Shown: piece after piece, positions 1 to 8,889 of the stretch
Numbering within the stretch: the stretch's first letter is position 1
How the letters are laid out: each line of letters begins with the position of its first letter
NCBI RefSeq assembly: GCF_026627925.1
Contig: NZ_JAPNLE010000009.1
Coordinates: 1,674,001-1,738,000, forward strand
From: Cupriavidus sp. D39
GTDB taxonomy: Bacteria; Pseudomonadota; Gammaproteobacteria; Burkholderiales; Burkholderiaceae
DNA length: 64,000 bases
Direction: 5' to 3'
Made by a program: the position numbers and the translations under genes
The notes under the pieces: model-generated
Database searches by the model: none
Told to the model about the DNA's origin: nothing
Seen by the model: only the letters and a program-made list of their open reading frames with translations

Positions 1-829
1 AGTCACGATAGGCAGGATGCTCGCGCAACGTGGCAAAGCAGAAGCCCTTGTGCTCCAGGCCGCTGATCAGCGGCTCCAGCACACCGGGCGCCCAGGGATC
101 CTTGCGCGACCAGATGCCGAGGTGGGCCATGGCGATGTCGCCATCGCGCAGGTCGCGCAATGCGCGGTCCAGCAGCGCCTTGTTCGAGAACCGCTCGGAG
201 GATAGCTCGTCGCCCAGGAAGCCGGCCGGCGCCCAGGCCACGTGCTTGAATCCGCACTGCTCGGCCCATTGCAGCGTCTGCGGCGCGGTATGGCCTCCCG
301 GCGCCCGCCACAGCGGCGACATGGTTGCGCCGCTCAGGCTCTTCAGTGCCTGCGCGCTGCGGTTCAGCTCGCTGCAAAAGCTTTGCTGGTCCATGACTAC
401 GTCCTGGCCCGCATGCGCGCCGAACTGCGGCCGCATGGTGACCTTGCCGTCGCGCACGCCGCGCAGGTAGACGTGATCGAACGTATGGCTGCCAAAGACA
501 TGGCCGTCGGCAGCCAGCGTCTTCCAGTACGCGGTCCAGCCAGGATCGAGCGAGCTGTCCTTGTTGATGGTGGGTTCGTTGGCGAGGAAGAACGTCGCCT
601 TGATATGGTGCCGGCGCAGCGTGTCGGCGATCAGCGCCGCCTGGCTCATGCTGCCGGTATCGAAGGTCAGGTAGAGCGTGCCGGCGCGGCAGGCCTGAGG
701 CGCAGCGGCGGGAAACGGGCCCGCCGAACTGGCCGGCCCGGCGGCTAGCGCCAGTCCGGTGGCTGCAAGCCCGGCAGCCACCGCGCGGACCAAAGCGCGG
801 GGCAACCGGGACTGCGAATGCTTGCTCAT
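1..829 (-). CDS. Polysaccharide deacetylase family protein, C-terminus cut by window edge
   Basis: The reading frame starts at the ATG at 829-827 and is still open at base 1, giving about 276 visible residues. The N-terminus has basic residues, then an Ala/Leu-rich stretch, and looks like a signal peptide, so an exported or periplasmic carbohydrate esterase is likely. NodB-type motifs are visible: TFDTGS near residue 50 (usual form TFDDGP), SHTFDH (the metal-binding HxxxH) and WRAPGG in the position of motif 3. The second Asp of motif 1 is replaced by Thr, which is unusual for the family. Substrate unknown. The frame is clean on the minus strand and leads the neighbouring propeller gene by about 100 bp. 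Confidence 0.85.
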   Translation of the reverse strand, partial: MSKHSQSRLPRALVRAVAAGLAATGLALAAGPASSAGPFPAAAPQACRAGTLYLTFDTGSMSQAALIADTLRRHHIKATFFLANEPTINKDSSLDPGWTAYWKTLAADGHVFGSHTFDHVYLRGVRDGKVTMRPQFGAHAGQDVVMDQQSFCSELNRSAQALKSLSGATMSPLWRAPGGHTAPQTLQWAEQCGFKHVAWAPAGFLGDELSSERFSNKALLDRALRDLRDGDIAMAHLGIWSRKDPWAPGVLEPLISGLEHKGFCFATLREHPAYRD

Positions 830-908
830 GATGCCTGTCCTGATTTCCTGTGACTGCATTGGAGTGGCGGCGGCCCTACTAGTTCGATGCCGCGCCCGCA
901 ACAGTGTT

Positions 909-926
909 CCCGGCCGCGCGGCCGGG
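909..926 (-). terminator. Perfect GC palindrome after the propeller gene, possible weak terminator
   Basis: An 18-base perfect palindrome (CCCGGCCGC and its complement) lies just past the stop of the beta-propeller gene. It has no U-run on the minus strand, so intrinsic termination is uncertain. Confidence 0.3.
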
Positions 927-935
927 CGCCCCCGC

Positions 936-1922
936 TCAATAAAGCGGTGCGCGGGTACGGAAATAAATGCCGTGCGGCGAGCGGCCCACACGGATGGTCT
1001 TGACCAGCTTGCGGCTGGCCACGTCGATCAGGCCCACCGCACGCGCCCAGCGGAAGCTCACCCACAAGGTCTTGCCGTCGGCGGTCAGCTCCATGTCGTC
1101 CGGGCCGGCCGGCAGGCCGGTGATGTCGCCGACCTTGGTCAGGGTCTGCTGATCGACGATGCTGATGGTGCCGGAGACCCGGTTGGACAGGAACAGGTGG
1201 CGCTTGTCGCCCACCGCGCGGAAATTGTGCGCGCCCTTGCCGGTCTGGATCTGCTTGACCACGGTGCGGGTGTGCCAGTCGATCACGGCCACGTAGTCAG
1301 CGCCGGTCATGCCCACCAGCAGGTATTTCTGGTCCGGCGTAACCCACACGCCCGCCGGCGCCGAGCCGGCATTCATGCGCCACATCACGGTTTGCGTGGG
1401 CAGGTCGATGGCGACCACCTCGTTGGAATCCTGCAGCGTGACGAAGGCAACGCGGCTGTCGGCGGTAAAGGCGATATGGCTCGGCGTCTTGGCCAGCGGC
1501 AGTTGCTTGGCGATCTTGAGCGCCTTGCCGTCCCAGCGATACACGTCGACGCGATCAAGGCGGTTGCCCGTGGTCAGGAACCACTTCTGGTCGGGCGAGA
1601 AGCCGATCTGGTAGGGATCGTCGACATTGGGCACGCGCTGCTGGACCTTGCCGGTGACCGGGTCGAGGAAGACGAGGTCATTGCCGACCGCATTGGCGAC
1701 GATCAGCGATTTGTCGTCGGGGGTGGCGATCAGGTGGTGCGGCTCCTTCCCGACCGGGAACGTCTCCAGCACCTTCTGGGTGTCCTTATCGATCAAGGTG
1801 ACGGTAGCATCACCCGAATTGAGCACCACCACCACTTCCGCCAACGCCGGCGCCGCTACCATCCCCAAGGCCAGGGTGCCGATGGCGGCAAACCCGGAAA
1901 CTACACGACGCAATGCAAGCAT
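936..1922 (-). CDS. YncE-like beta-propeller repeat protein, exported
   Basis: 328 residues. A signal peptide ends near APALAE (residue 28), followed by about seven repeats of roughly 42 residues with the pattern VxxIDxxTxxVxxxIxVGxxPHxIxxxPDxK, typical of YVTN/YncE and cytochrome-d1-like propellers. It is probably a periplasmic binding or scaffold protein. The family rarely reveals a specific function and I infer none. The ATG at 1922 is chosen because it directly precedes the signal peptide. The upstream in-frame sequence has no signal-like content and no clear Shine-Dalgarno site was found. It lies downstream of hrpA on the same strand but with a 137-bp gap, so it probably has its own promoter. 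Confidence 0.8.
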   Translation of the reverse strand: MLALRRVVSGFAAIGTLALGMVAAPALAEVVVVLNSGDATVTLIDKDTQKVLETFPVGKEPHHLIATPDDKSLIVANAVGNDLVFLDPVTGKVQQRVPNVDDPYQIGFSPDQKWFLTTGNRLDRVDVYRWDGKALKIAKQLPLAKTPSHIAFTADSRVAFVTLQDSNEVVAIDLPTQTVMWRMNAGSAPAGVWVTPDQKYLLVGMTGADYVAVIDWHTRTVVKQIQTGKGAHNFRAVGDKRHLFLSNRVSGTISIVDQQTLTKVGDITGLPAGPDDMELTADGKTLWVSFRWARAVGLIDVASRKLVKTIRVGRSPHGIYFRTRAPLY

Positions 1923-2059
1923 AAGACCGTTAAACAATGACTTAATCGACCATTCTAACGTTTCCGGACTGCGATCCGATGACGTAGCGCAACAAACTAA
2001 CATTTGGTCACAATCTCCGCGCGGGCTAGCGCTCGCGCCAAAGCCGGGCAACCCTGACT

Positions 2060-5000
2060 TCAGCGCTGCATCGCCTCCCACACCTTCTGCAGCCGCTTGA
2101 CCGACATCGGCACCGGCGTGCGCAACTCCTGCGCGAACAGCGCCACCCGAAGCTCCTCCAGCATCCAGCGGAACTCGTCCAGGCGCGCGTCTTCCACGCC
2201 CCGGCCCTGCTGCCGCAACTGCGTTTGCGCGCGCTGCCATTGCTGCAGCAGCGGCGTGATTTCCTGCAGCCGCTGGGCGTCGCGCGCCGGATCGCCCTTG
2301 ATCTTGTCGATGCGCATGGCGATGCCCTTCAGGTAGCGCGGGAAATGCACCAGCTGCAGGTAAGGCGTATCGGCCACGAAATGCTTGTCCATCAGCCGCG
2401 TCAGCTGCGCCTGCATATCGGCGTGCGCAGCGGCAAACGCCTTGGCCTGGATCAGCTTGCGCGGCAGCGTCGCATACTCGGCGAGCACCGCCCCCACCAG
2501 CCGAGCGATCTCCTGCGCCAGCAAGCTCAGGCGCGAGCGCCCTTCTTCCTTGCGGGCGGCAAACTCAGCCTCGTTGCGCGGCAGCGGCGCCTGCAGGCAG
2601 GCCCGCTCCAGCGCCAGCATCACGATCTGGTCGCGCAACATCTCCTGCGTGCCCAGCGTCATGTACTGCATCGCCATCTGCTGCATGCCTGGAATGTTCT
2701 TCTCCAGGAACTTCACCTGCTCGCGCAACTGCAGCGCAAACAGGCGGCGCAGCCCGGCTTGATGGATGCGCGCGGCTTCCTGCGGATCGTCGAACACCTC
2801 CACGTCGCAATGCGTGGCGTGGTCGACCAGCGCCGGATAGCCGTACAGCGTCTGGTTGCCCTTGCGGACTTCCAGCAGCTCTGGCAGTTCGCCGAAGGAC
2901 CAGCTGGTCAGGTTTTCGTATTGCCCCGCCTCGGCCGCCGGCACGTCGCGCGCGGCGATGCTCTGGAACGACTGCTGCGCCTGCCCGCCAAATTCGGCGC
3001 GCAACTGCGCCAGGTTGCGGCCCATGTCCAGTTGCCGGCCATGCTCGTCCACCACCTTGAAGTTCATGGCGTGGTGGGCGGGCAAGGTTTCCAGCTTGAA
3101 GTCGGCGCGCTTGACCATGGTGCCGGTCTGCTCGCGGATGTCTGCGATCAGCACATCCAGCAACTCGCCCTCGCCAAAGGCATTGCGATCGACGAAGCCC
3201 GCCGCGTAGTCCGGCAGCGGCACGCAATGGCGCCGCAGCTTCTGCGGCAGCGACTTGAGCAGCAGGTGCACCTTCTCCTTGACCATGCCGGGCACCAGCC
3301 AGTCGGCCCGCTCCGGGCGCACCTGGTTGAGCGCGTACAGCGGCACCGTCAGCGTCACGCCATCGCGATGGCTGCCGGGCTCGAAGTGGTACGTCAGCGA
3401 CATATCCACGCCCGCCACCGGCATCAGCTTGGGAAACAGGTCGGTGGTGATGCCGGCTGCTTCGTGCCGCATCAGCTCTTCGCGGTTCAGGTAGAGCAGC
3501 TTGCGGTCGCGCGCGCTCTCGGCCTGGTACCACTGCTCGAAGGTAGCCTGCTGGTGAATCTCGGCGGGGACCAGGCGATCGTAGAACGCGAAGATCAGCT
3601 CATCGTCGACCAGCACGTCCTGGCGGCGCGCCTTGTGCTCCAGGTTTTCGATCTCGCGCGTCAGGCGCTGGTTGTGGGCGAAGAAGGGCAGCTTGGTATC
3701 GAACTCGCCCTCCACCAGCCCACGGCGGATAAACAGCTCGCGCGCCTGCGCCGGGTTCATCGGCCCGTAATGCACGCGCCGGTGCTGGTAGACCACCAGC
3801 CCATACAGCGTGGCACGCTCCATCGCCATCACCTGGCCGGACTTCTTCTCCCAGTGCGGATCGCTCCAGCTAACGCGCAGCAGATGGCGGCCAACCTGCT
3901 CCAGCCACTCGGGCTCGATCTTGGCCAGCGTGCGCGCGAACAGCCGGCTGGTCTCGATCAGCTCGGCGCCGATGATCCAGCGGCCGACCTTGCGCGCGAT
4001 CAGCGAGCCGGGCCACAGGTGGAACTTGATGCCGCGCGCGCCCAGGTACTCGCGCCCGCGGCCGTCGGCGTCTTCAATCTTGCAACCTACGTTGCCGAGC
4101 AAACCCGTGAGCAGCGCCTTGTGCACCTGCTCATAGGTGGGCTCGCTCTCGTTGAGCTTCCAGCCCTGCTCGGTCACGGTGGTCAGCAGCTGCGAATGCA
4201 CGTCGCGCCATTCGCGCAGGCGCACATGCGAGAGGAAACTGGCGCGGCACTGGTCCTGCAGCTGGCGGTTGGTCTTCTTGTGGGCCACCGCGTCCTCGAA
4301 CCACTTCCACATCTTGACCCAGCCCAGGAACTCGGAGCGCTCGTCCATGAACTTGCGGTGGGCCTGGTCGGCGGCTTCCTGCGCCTCCTGCGGACGGTCG
4401 CGCGGATCCTGCACCGACAACGCGCTGGCGATGATCAGCACCTCGCGCAGGCAATGGTGCTCGCGTGCGGCGAGCGTCATGCGGGCCACGCGCGGGTCCA
4501 GCGGCAGGCGGGCCAGCTGGCGGCCGACCTGGGTCAGCGCGTTGGCGTCGTCGCCCACGCTTTCCACCGCACCCAGCTCCTGCAGCAACTGGTAGCCGTC
4601 GGCAATGGCGCGGCCCAGCGGCGGCTCGATAAAGGGGAACTCCTCGATCGCGGTCAGCTTGAGCGCCTTCATGCGCAAGATCACCGCAGCCAGCGAAGAA
4701 CGCAGGATTTCCGGATCGGTAAAGCGCGCGCGGCCGATGAAATCGGCTTCCTCGTACAGCCGGATGCACACGCCGTCGGCCACCCGGCCGCAACGCCCGG
4801 CGCGCTGGTTGGCGGCGGCCTGCGAGATCGCCTCGATCTGCAGTTGCTCGACCTTGTTGCGGTAGGAATAGCGCTTGACCCGCGCCATCCCGGTATCCAC
4901 CACATAGCGGATGCCGGGCACAGTCAGCGAGGTTTCGGCCACGTTGGTGGCCAGCACGATGCGCCGCGCGTTGGACGGCCGGAACACGCGTTCCTGTTCC

Positions 5001-6304
5001 TGCACCGACAAGCGCGCGAACAGCGGCAGGATCTCGGTATGCGGCGGATGGTGCTTGCGCAGCGCCTCGGCGGCCTCGCGGATCTCGCGCTCGCCGGGCA
5101 GGAACACCAGCACATCGCCGGGGCCGAGCCGGCACAACTCATCCACGGCCTCGACGATGCCGTCGAACAGGTCGCGATCCTTCGATTGCGCGGACTTGGG
5201 CGCGCCCTCGCCCGGCGCCGGCTTGTCCTTTTCGATCGGCCGGTAACGGATCTCCACCGGATACAGGCGCCCGCTGACCTCGATCACCGGCGCGGGCTTG
5301 CCGCCCTGCGCAAAGTGTTCGGCGAAGCGGTTGGCGTCGATGGTGGCCGACGTGATGACGAGCTTGAGGTCCGGCCGCTTGGGCAGGATCTCCTTCAGGT
5401 AGCCGATCAGGAAATCGATATTGAGGCTGCGTTCGTGCGCCTCGTCGATGATGATGGTGTCGTAGGCGCGCAGCAGCGGATCGTTCTGCGTCTCGGCCAG
5501 CAAGATGCCGTCGGTCATCAGCTTGACCGAAGCGCCCGCCGACATGGTGTCGTTGAAACGCACCTGGTAGCCCACGTGCTCGCCGAGCGGCGTGCCGATC
5601 TCCAGCGCGATGCGCTTGGCCGTGGAGGTGGCGGCAATCCGGCGCGGCTGCGTGTGGCCGATCAGGCCGCCGCTGCCGTCCGCGCCCGGGCCGCGCCCGA
5701 TCGACAGGCAGATCTTGGGCAGCTGGGTGGTTTTGCCGGAACCGGTCTCGCCGGAGACGATCACCACCTGGTTATTCAGCAGCGCCTGCGCGATCTCCTC
5801 GCGGCGGCCGGATACCGGCAGCGCCTCGGGGAAGGTGATGGGCGGGAGCGGGTTGGCCTGGCGCACTGGGCGCCTCGCCTCGCGGGGCGGGCGTTCAGTG
5901 CGTTCGGTGCGCTCGGGGTGCTCCGGGCGCAGCGGCCGGGGCGTGCCATCCGCCGGCTGCGGCCTGGCCTGCCGGGCCTGGCCCGGCTGACCGGGCTGGC
6001 GTTCGGCCGGCGGGCCGGAGCGACCGGCGGCACCGCCTGCCCCCTGAGGCGGGCGGCGCCCGTCCTGCCGTCCTGGCGGGCGTTGATCCTGGCGGTCTTG
6101 CTGGCGGTCTTGCTGGCGGTCTTGCTGACGGCCGTCCGGGCGCTGGCCGGCCGCCGGCGCAGCGGCAACGGCAGGTGCGCGCGCCGGCCTGGCGACGGGC
6201 TGGACAGCGGGCTGGGCTGGCGAGGGGGCGGCCTTGGGCGCGGGGCGGCCGGCATCGGTTTTCCGATCCGGCGACAAAGGTTTGGCGGGGCGTTGTGCTG
6301 ACAT
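2060..6304 (-). CDS. hrpA: ATP-dependent RNA helicase HrpA (DEAH box)
   Basis: 1414 residues, slightly longer than E. coli HrpA because of a proline/arginine/glutamine-rich N-terminal tail of about 150 residues. The helicase core is clear: Walker A GETGSGKT at residues 185-192, the DEAH box, SAT motif III, and the QRAGRCGR motif VI. The helicase-associated and OB-fold regions follow, then the long C-terminal DUF3418 domain. HrpA unwinds RNA and is tied to ribosome rescue and mRNA processing in enterobacteria. The tail contains a tandem RQQD repeat encoded by a 12-bp DNA repeat. The ATG at 6304 lies 23 bp from divergent argA with no room for a Shine-Dalgarno site. Confidence 0.95.
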   Translation of the reverse strand: MSAQRPAKPLSPDRKTDAGRPAPKAAPSPAQPAVQPVARPARAPAVAAAPAAGQRPDGRQQDRQQDRQQDRQDQRPPGRQDGRRPPQGAGGAAGRSGPPAERQPGQPGQARQARPQPADGTPRPLRPEHPERTERTERPPREARRPVRQANPLPPITFPEALPVSGRREEIAQALLNNQVVIVSGETGSGKTTQLPKICLSIGRGPGADGSGGLIGHTQPRRIAATSTAKRIALEIGTPLGEHVGYQVRFNDTMSAGASVKLMTDGILLAETQNDPLLRAYDTIIIDEAHERSLNIDFLIGYLKEILPKRPDLKLVITSATIDANRFAEHFAQGGKPAPVIEVSGRLYPVEIRYRPIEKDKPAPGEGAPKSAQSKDRDLFDGIVEAVDELCRLGPGDVLVFLPGEREIREAAEALRKHHPPHTEILPLFARLSVQEQERVFRPSNARRIVLATNVAETSLTVPGIRYVVDTGMARVKRYSYRNKVEQLQIEAISQAAANQRAGRCGRVADGVCIRLYEEADFIGRARFTDPEILRSSLAAVILRMKALKLTAIEEFPFIEPPLGRAIADGYQLLQELGAVESVGDDANALTQVGRQLARLPLDPRVARMTLAAREHHCLREVLIIASALSVQDPRDRPQEAQEAADQAHRKFMDERSEFLGWVKMWKWFEDAVAHKKTNRQLQDQCRASFLSHVRLREWRDVHSQLLTTVTEQGWKLNESEPTYEQVHKALLTGLLGNVGCKIEDADGRGREYLGARGIKFHLWPGSLIARKVGRWIIGAELIETSRLFARTLAKIEPEWLEQVGRHLLRVSWSDPHWEKKSGQVMAMERATLYGLVVYQHRRVHYGPMNPAQARELFIRRGLVEGEFDTKLPFFAHNQRLTREIENLEHKARRQDVLVDDELIFAFYDRLVPAEIHQQATFEQWYQAESARDRKLLYLNREELMRHEAAGITTDLFPKLMPVAGVDMSLTYHFEPGSHRDGVTLTVPLYALNQVRPERADWLVPGMVKEKVHLLLKSLPQKLRRHCVPLPDYAAGFVDRNAFGEGELLDVLIADIREQTGTMVKRADFKLETLPAHHAMNFKVVDEHGRQLDMGRNLAQLRAEFGGQAQQSFQSIAARDVPAAEAGQYENLTSWSFGELPELLEVRKGNQTLYGYPALVDHATHCDVEVFDDPQEAARIHQAGLRRLFALQLREQVKFLEKNIPGMQQMAMQYMTLGTQEMLRDQIVMLALERACLQAPLPRNEAEFAARKEEGRSRLSLLAQEIARLVGAVLAEYATLPRKLIQAKAFAAAHADMQAQLTRLMDKHFVADTPYLQLVHFPRYLKGIAMRIDKIKGDPARDAQRLQEITPLLQQWQRAQTQLRQQGRGVEDARLDEFRWMLEELRVALFAQELRTPVPMSVKRLQKVWEAMQR
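6089..6124. repeat. Three perfect tandem copies of a 12-bp unit inside hrpA
   Basis: The unit CTGGCGGTCTTG occurs at 6089-6100, 6101-6112 and 6113-6124, with degenerate copies on either side. It encodes the RQQD repeats of the HrpA N-terminal tail. Copy number changes would keep the reading frame. Confidence 0.9.
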
Positions 6305-6310
6305 TGGCCG

Positions 6311-6322
6311 GGATTATAATCC
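6311..6322. promoter_or_regulatory. Palindromic shared -10 element between hrpA and argA
   Basis: GGATTATAATCC is a perfect 12-base palindrome in the 23 bp separating the two start codons. It offers TATAAT on the plus strand (6315-6320) and TATAAT on the minus strand (6318-6313). A poor -35 (TTGTGC, 6293-6298) sits 16 bp upstream for argA. The minus-strand -35 is weaker still. Start sites 6-7 bp downstream of each -10 fall at or within 2 bases of each start codon. Confidence 0.6.
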
Positions 6323-6327
6323 GCGGC

Positions 6328-7764
6328 ATGAATGCAAGAACCGACACGCCAGCCGACGCGCCCGCGCCGTCCGAATTGGACGAGCCCCTGCCCGTCACCG
6401 ACCCTTCCGCGCTCCCCGCGCCTGCCACCGGCGCCGACCCCGTCGAGCGCGGCGCCCCCGACCACCAGCAGTTCGTCGACTGGCTGCGCGCGGTCGCGCC
6501 CTATATCCACGCCTTCCGCGGCAAGACCTTCGTGATCGCCTTCGGCGGTGAGCTGGTCAAGGCCAACATCCTCAACGCCCTGGTCAATGACGTGGCCCTG
6601 CTGCACGCCATGGGCATGCAGATCGTGCTGGTGCACGGCTCGCGCCCGCAGGTGGAGGAGCAACTGGCGCTGCGCCATGTCGAGTCGCAATTCGCCGACG
6701 GCGTGCGCGTGACCGACAACGCGGCGCTGGAGTGCGCCAAGGAAGCCGCCGGCGAACTGCGCCTGGATATCGAGGCCGCCTTCAGCCAGGGCCTGCCCAA
6801 CACGCCCATGGCGGGCGCGCAGCTGTCGGTGATCTCCGGCAACTTCGTCACCGCCCGCCCGCTCGGGATTGTCGACGGCGTGGATTACCAGCACACCGGG
6901 CTGGTGCGCAAGATCGACGGCGAGTCGGTTCGCATGTCGCTGTCGCACGGCAAGATCGTGCTGCTCTCGCCGCTTGGTTTCTCGCCCACCGGCCAGGCCT
7001 TCAACCTGTCGATGGAAGACGTGGCCAGCGCCACCGCCATCGCGCTGAAGGCCGACAAGCTGGTATTCATCACCGAGGTCCCCGGCGTGCAGGACCCGGT
7101 CGGCAAGCTGATGCCGGAAATGTCGCTGCGCACCGCCATCGAGCGGCTGCAGAACAACCACCTGCCGCCCGACGTCTCCTATTACCTGGAACACCTGGTC
7201 AAGGCGCTCAAGGGCGGCGTGCCGCGCGCCCACCTGATCCCCTTCCACCTGGACGGCTCGGTGCTGCTGGAACTGTTCCTGCACGACGGCGTCGGCACCA
7301 TGATCTCCGACACCGACCTGGAAAGCCTGCGCGAAGCCACGCTGGACGACGTCGGCGGCATCCTGCAGCTGATCGCCCCGCTGGAGCAGGACGGCACGCT
7401 GGTGCCACGCGGACGCCACCTGATCGAGCGCGACATCGCCAACTTCTCGGTGATCGAGCACGATGGCGTGCTGTTCGGCTGCGCCGCGCTCTACCCCTAC
7501 CCGCGCGAAGGCATGGCCGAGATGGCCTGCCTGACGGTGTCGTCCGAAGCCCAGGGCACCGGCGACGGCGAGCGCCTGCTCAAGCGCATCGAGCGCCGCG
7601 CCCGCAGCCTCGGCCTTGACCGCCTGTTCGTGCTCACCACCCGCACGGAACACTGGTTCCTCAAGCGCGGCTTTGTCCACGCCACCGTGGACGACCTGCC
7701 GGAAGACAAGCGCAAGCTCTACAACTGGCAGCGCAAGTCGATGGTGCTGATGAAGAAACTGTGA
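6328..7764 (+). CDS. argA: Amino-acid N-acetyltransferase (N-acetylglutamate synthase) ArgA
   Basis: 478 residues. It catalyses the first step of arginine synthesis, acetyl-CoA plus glutamate to N-acetylglutamate. After a low-complexity acidic/proline-rich leader of about 45 residues comes an amino-acid kinase-like domain (FGGEL near residue 75, VLVHGSRPQ, then DGVDYQHTGLVRK), which binds arginine for feedback control in this family. A C-terminal GNAT domain follows with the acetyl-CoA loop QGTGDGERLL. Length and domain order fit ArgA. The ATG at 6328 is preferred; in-frame GTG (6295) and TTG (6304) codons are possible alternatives. The gene probably starts from the palindromic promoter and may be leaderless. 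Confidence 0.93.
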   Translation: MNARTDTPADAPAPSELDEPLPVTDPSALPAPATGADPVERGAPDHQQFVDWLRAVAPYIHAFRGKTFVIAFGGELVKANILNALVNDVALLHAMGMQIVLVHGSRPQVEEQLALRHVESQFADGVRVTDNAALECAKEAAGELRLDIEAAFSQGLPNTPMAGAQLSVISGNFVTARPLGIVDGVDYQHTGLVRKIDGESVRMSLSHGKIVLLSPLGFSPTGQAFNLSMEDVASATAIALKADKLVFITEVPGVQDPVGKLMPEMSLRTAIERLQNNHLPPDVSYYLEHLVKALKGGVPRAHLIPFHLDGSVLLELFLHDGVGTMISDTDLESLREATLDDVGGILQLIAPLEQDGTLVPRGRHLIERDIANFSVIEHDGVLFGCAALYPYPREGMAEMACLTVSSEAQGTGDGERLLKRIERRARSLGLDRLFVLTTRTEHWFLKRGFVHATVDDLPEDKRKLYNWQRKSMVLMKKL

Positions 7765-7771
7765 CAGCGGT

Positions 7772-7800
7772 GGGGGTAGCCTGAAGGCTGGCCCCCGCTT
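7772..7800 (+). terminator. Probable terminator of argA
   Basis: GGGGG-TAGCC, loop TGAA, GGCTGGCCCCC forms a GC-rich hairpin just after the argA stop, followed by a short T-containing tract. Confidence 0.5.
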
Positions 7801-7809
7801 CGTTACAAT
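7781..7809 (+). promoter_or_regulatory. Candidate yggX promoter
   Basis: TACAAT at 7804-7809 is a good -10. CTGAAG at 7781-7786 is a weak -35 at 17-bp spacing. It overlaps the argA terminator hairpin. Confidence 0.4.
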
Positions 7810-7875
7810 AGCGGCATCGCAACGGCCGGCCGCCTCGCCGCGCCGGCTACCTCACACGAAAACAAGGAGTTCCCC

Positions 7876-8151
7876 ATGGCCCGCATGGTTCAATGCGTCA
7901 AGCTCAACAAAGAAGCCGAAGGGCTTGACCTGCCGCCGCTGCCGGGCGAACTCGGCAAGAAGATCTGGCAAAGCGTGTCGAAGGAAGCCTGGGCCGGCTG
8001 GCTCAAGCACCAGACCATGCTGATCAACGAAAACCGCCTGAACATGGCCGACACCCGGGCCCGCCAGTACCTGCTCAAGCAAACCGAGAAGTACTTCTTC
8101 GGCGAAGGCGCCGACCAGGCACAGGGCTATGTGCCGCCGCCGGCTGCCTGA
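7876..8151 (+). CDS. yggX: Oxidative damage protection protein / Fe(2+)-trafficking protein YggX
   Basis: 91 residues, the usual size of the family. The conserved start [10 protein letters not shown] with Cys7, the [10 protein letters not shown] segment and the [13 protein letters not shown] block are diagnostic. The protein helps protect iron-sulfur clusters and is proposed to handle labile iron in the cytoplasm. An AAGGAG Shine-Dalgarno site lies just upstream of the ATG at 7876. It is a single gene between two hairpin terminators. Confidence 0.95.
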   Translation: MARMVQCVKLNKEAEGLDLPPLPGELGKKIWQSVSKEAWAGWLKHQTMLINENRLNMADTRARQYLLKQTEKYFFGEGADQAQGYVPPPAA

Positions 8152-8221
8152 TCTGGCTGAGCGCGGCTTCGCGCCGCGCGGCGCGGATGCTTGAAAGCAT
8201 TGCACCCTGCTGCTTGCATAG

Positions 8222-8254
8222 AAAGCCCCTCGCCAAGCGGTTGAGGGGCTTTTT
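8222..8254. terminator. Intrinsic terminator between yggX and the PIN toxin gene
   Basis: AAAGCCCCTC pairs with GAGGGGCTTT across an 11-base loop and is followed by a T-run. The A-run before the stem lets it serve the minus-strand toxin gene as well. Confidence 0.85.
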
Positions 8255-8283
8255 GTGGCTTGGACTTCCATGAGAAAGCAATC

Positions 8284-8889
8284 CTAGAGCAATGGGCGAA
8301 CGTCCTCGCTCTCCAGCCACGACGCGGTCTGCAACAGGCCGCCCCGCCTGATTCGCTCGATCAGTTCGTCGACCGACCATGGGGGATTCAGCTTGCGAAC
8401 GCGCAATTCCTGGATGGCAACGACTGCACGCTGTTCATTGAAATCAATCAGGTCGAGAACGAATTGATCGGGGTAGACGACGTCCATCTCCAGTTTGGCA
8501 CACAGGTAATCTGACGCGAAATCCCTCAAATTGAACGTCACGATCGCGTCCGCGCGCGCAGCTATGGCGACCATCGCGACGTGTCGATCCTTTGGATCGA
8601 CCGGACGCAATATCGCCGTTTCAGGCGGAATATTGACTACCAGCGCATCGGAAAAGGCGAGATCCATTGCCCGCCGGGTGGCCTCGATCTGTGCCCGGGC
8701 ATCCTCCGTGATGCCCGCAGCCTGGCGCCGCGCAATCAGATTGGATGTCCATTCATCATGGATGCGGTCCGACCATTTTGGATTGAAGAACTCATGATGG
8801 GCTAGCGTTAGCAGGACATCACGCACGATCATCGGAAATAACACGCATGCGTCCAGCACGACCGTGAACCGATCGAATGCCAACCTCAC
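8284..8889 (-). CDS. PIN-domain toxin-like ribonuclease
   Basis: 201 residues with a PIN fold: the first acidic residue Asp13 in VVLDAC, a central DPKDRHVAMVAIAARAD segment, and TFNLRDF near the end. These carry the acidic residues that bind metal. This is the longer PIN_3-type rather than the short VapC type. The likely role is RNA cleavage held in check by the upstream partner. Its ATG overlaps the stop of the partner gene by 4 bases (ATGA), the usual coupling in type II toxin-antitoxin operons. The target RNA cannot be told from sequence. Confidence 0.8.
   Translation of the reverse strand: MRLAFDRFTVVLDACVLFPMIVRDVLLTLAHHEFFNPKWSDRIHDEWTSNLIARRQAAGITEDARAQIEATRRAMDLAFSDALVVNIPPETAILRPVDPKDRHVAMVAIAARADAIVTFNLRDFASDYLCAKLEMDVVYPDQFVLDLIDFNEQRAVVAIQELRVRKLNPPWSVDELIERIRRGGLLQTASWLESEDVRPLL

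Noticed and set aside
2225..6301. A 1358-codon open frame on the plus strand opposite hrpA
   Set aside because: It mirrors hrpA codons in a GC-rich gene, has His/Gln/Ala-rich low-complexity content and no recognisable domain, while hrpA itself is unmistakable.
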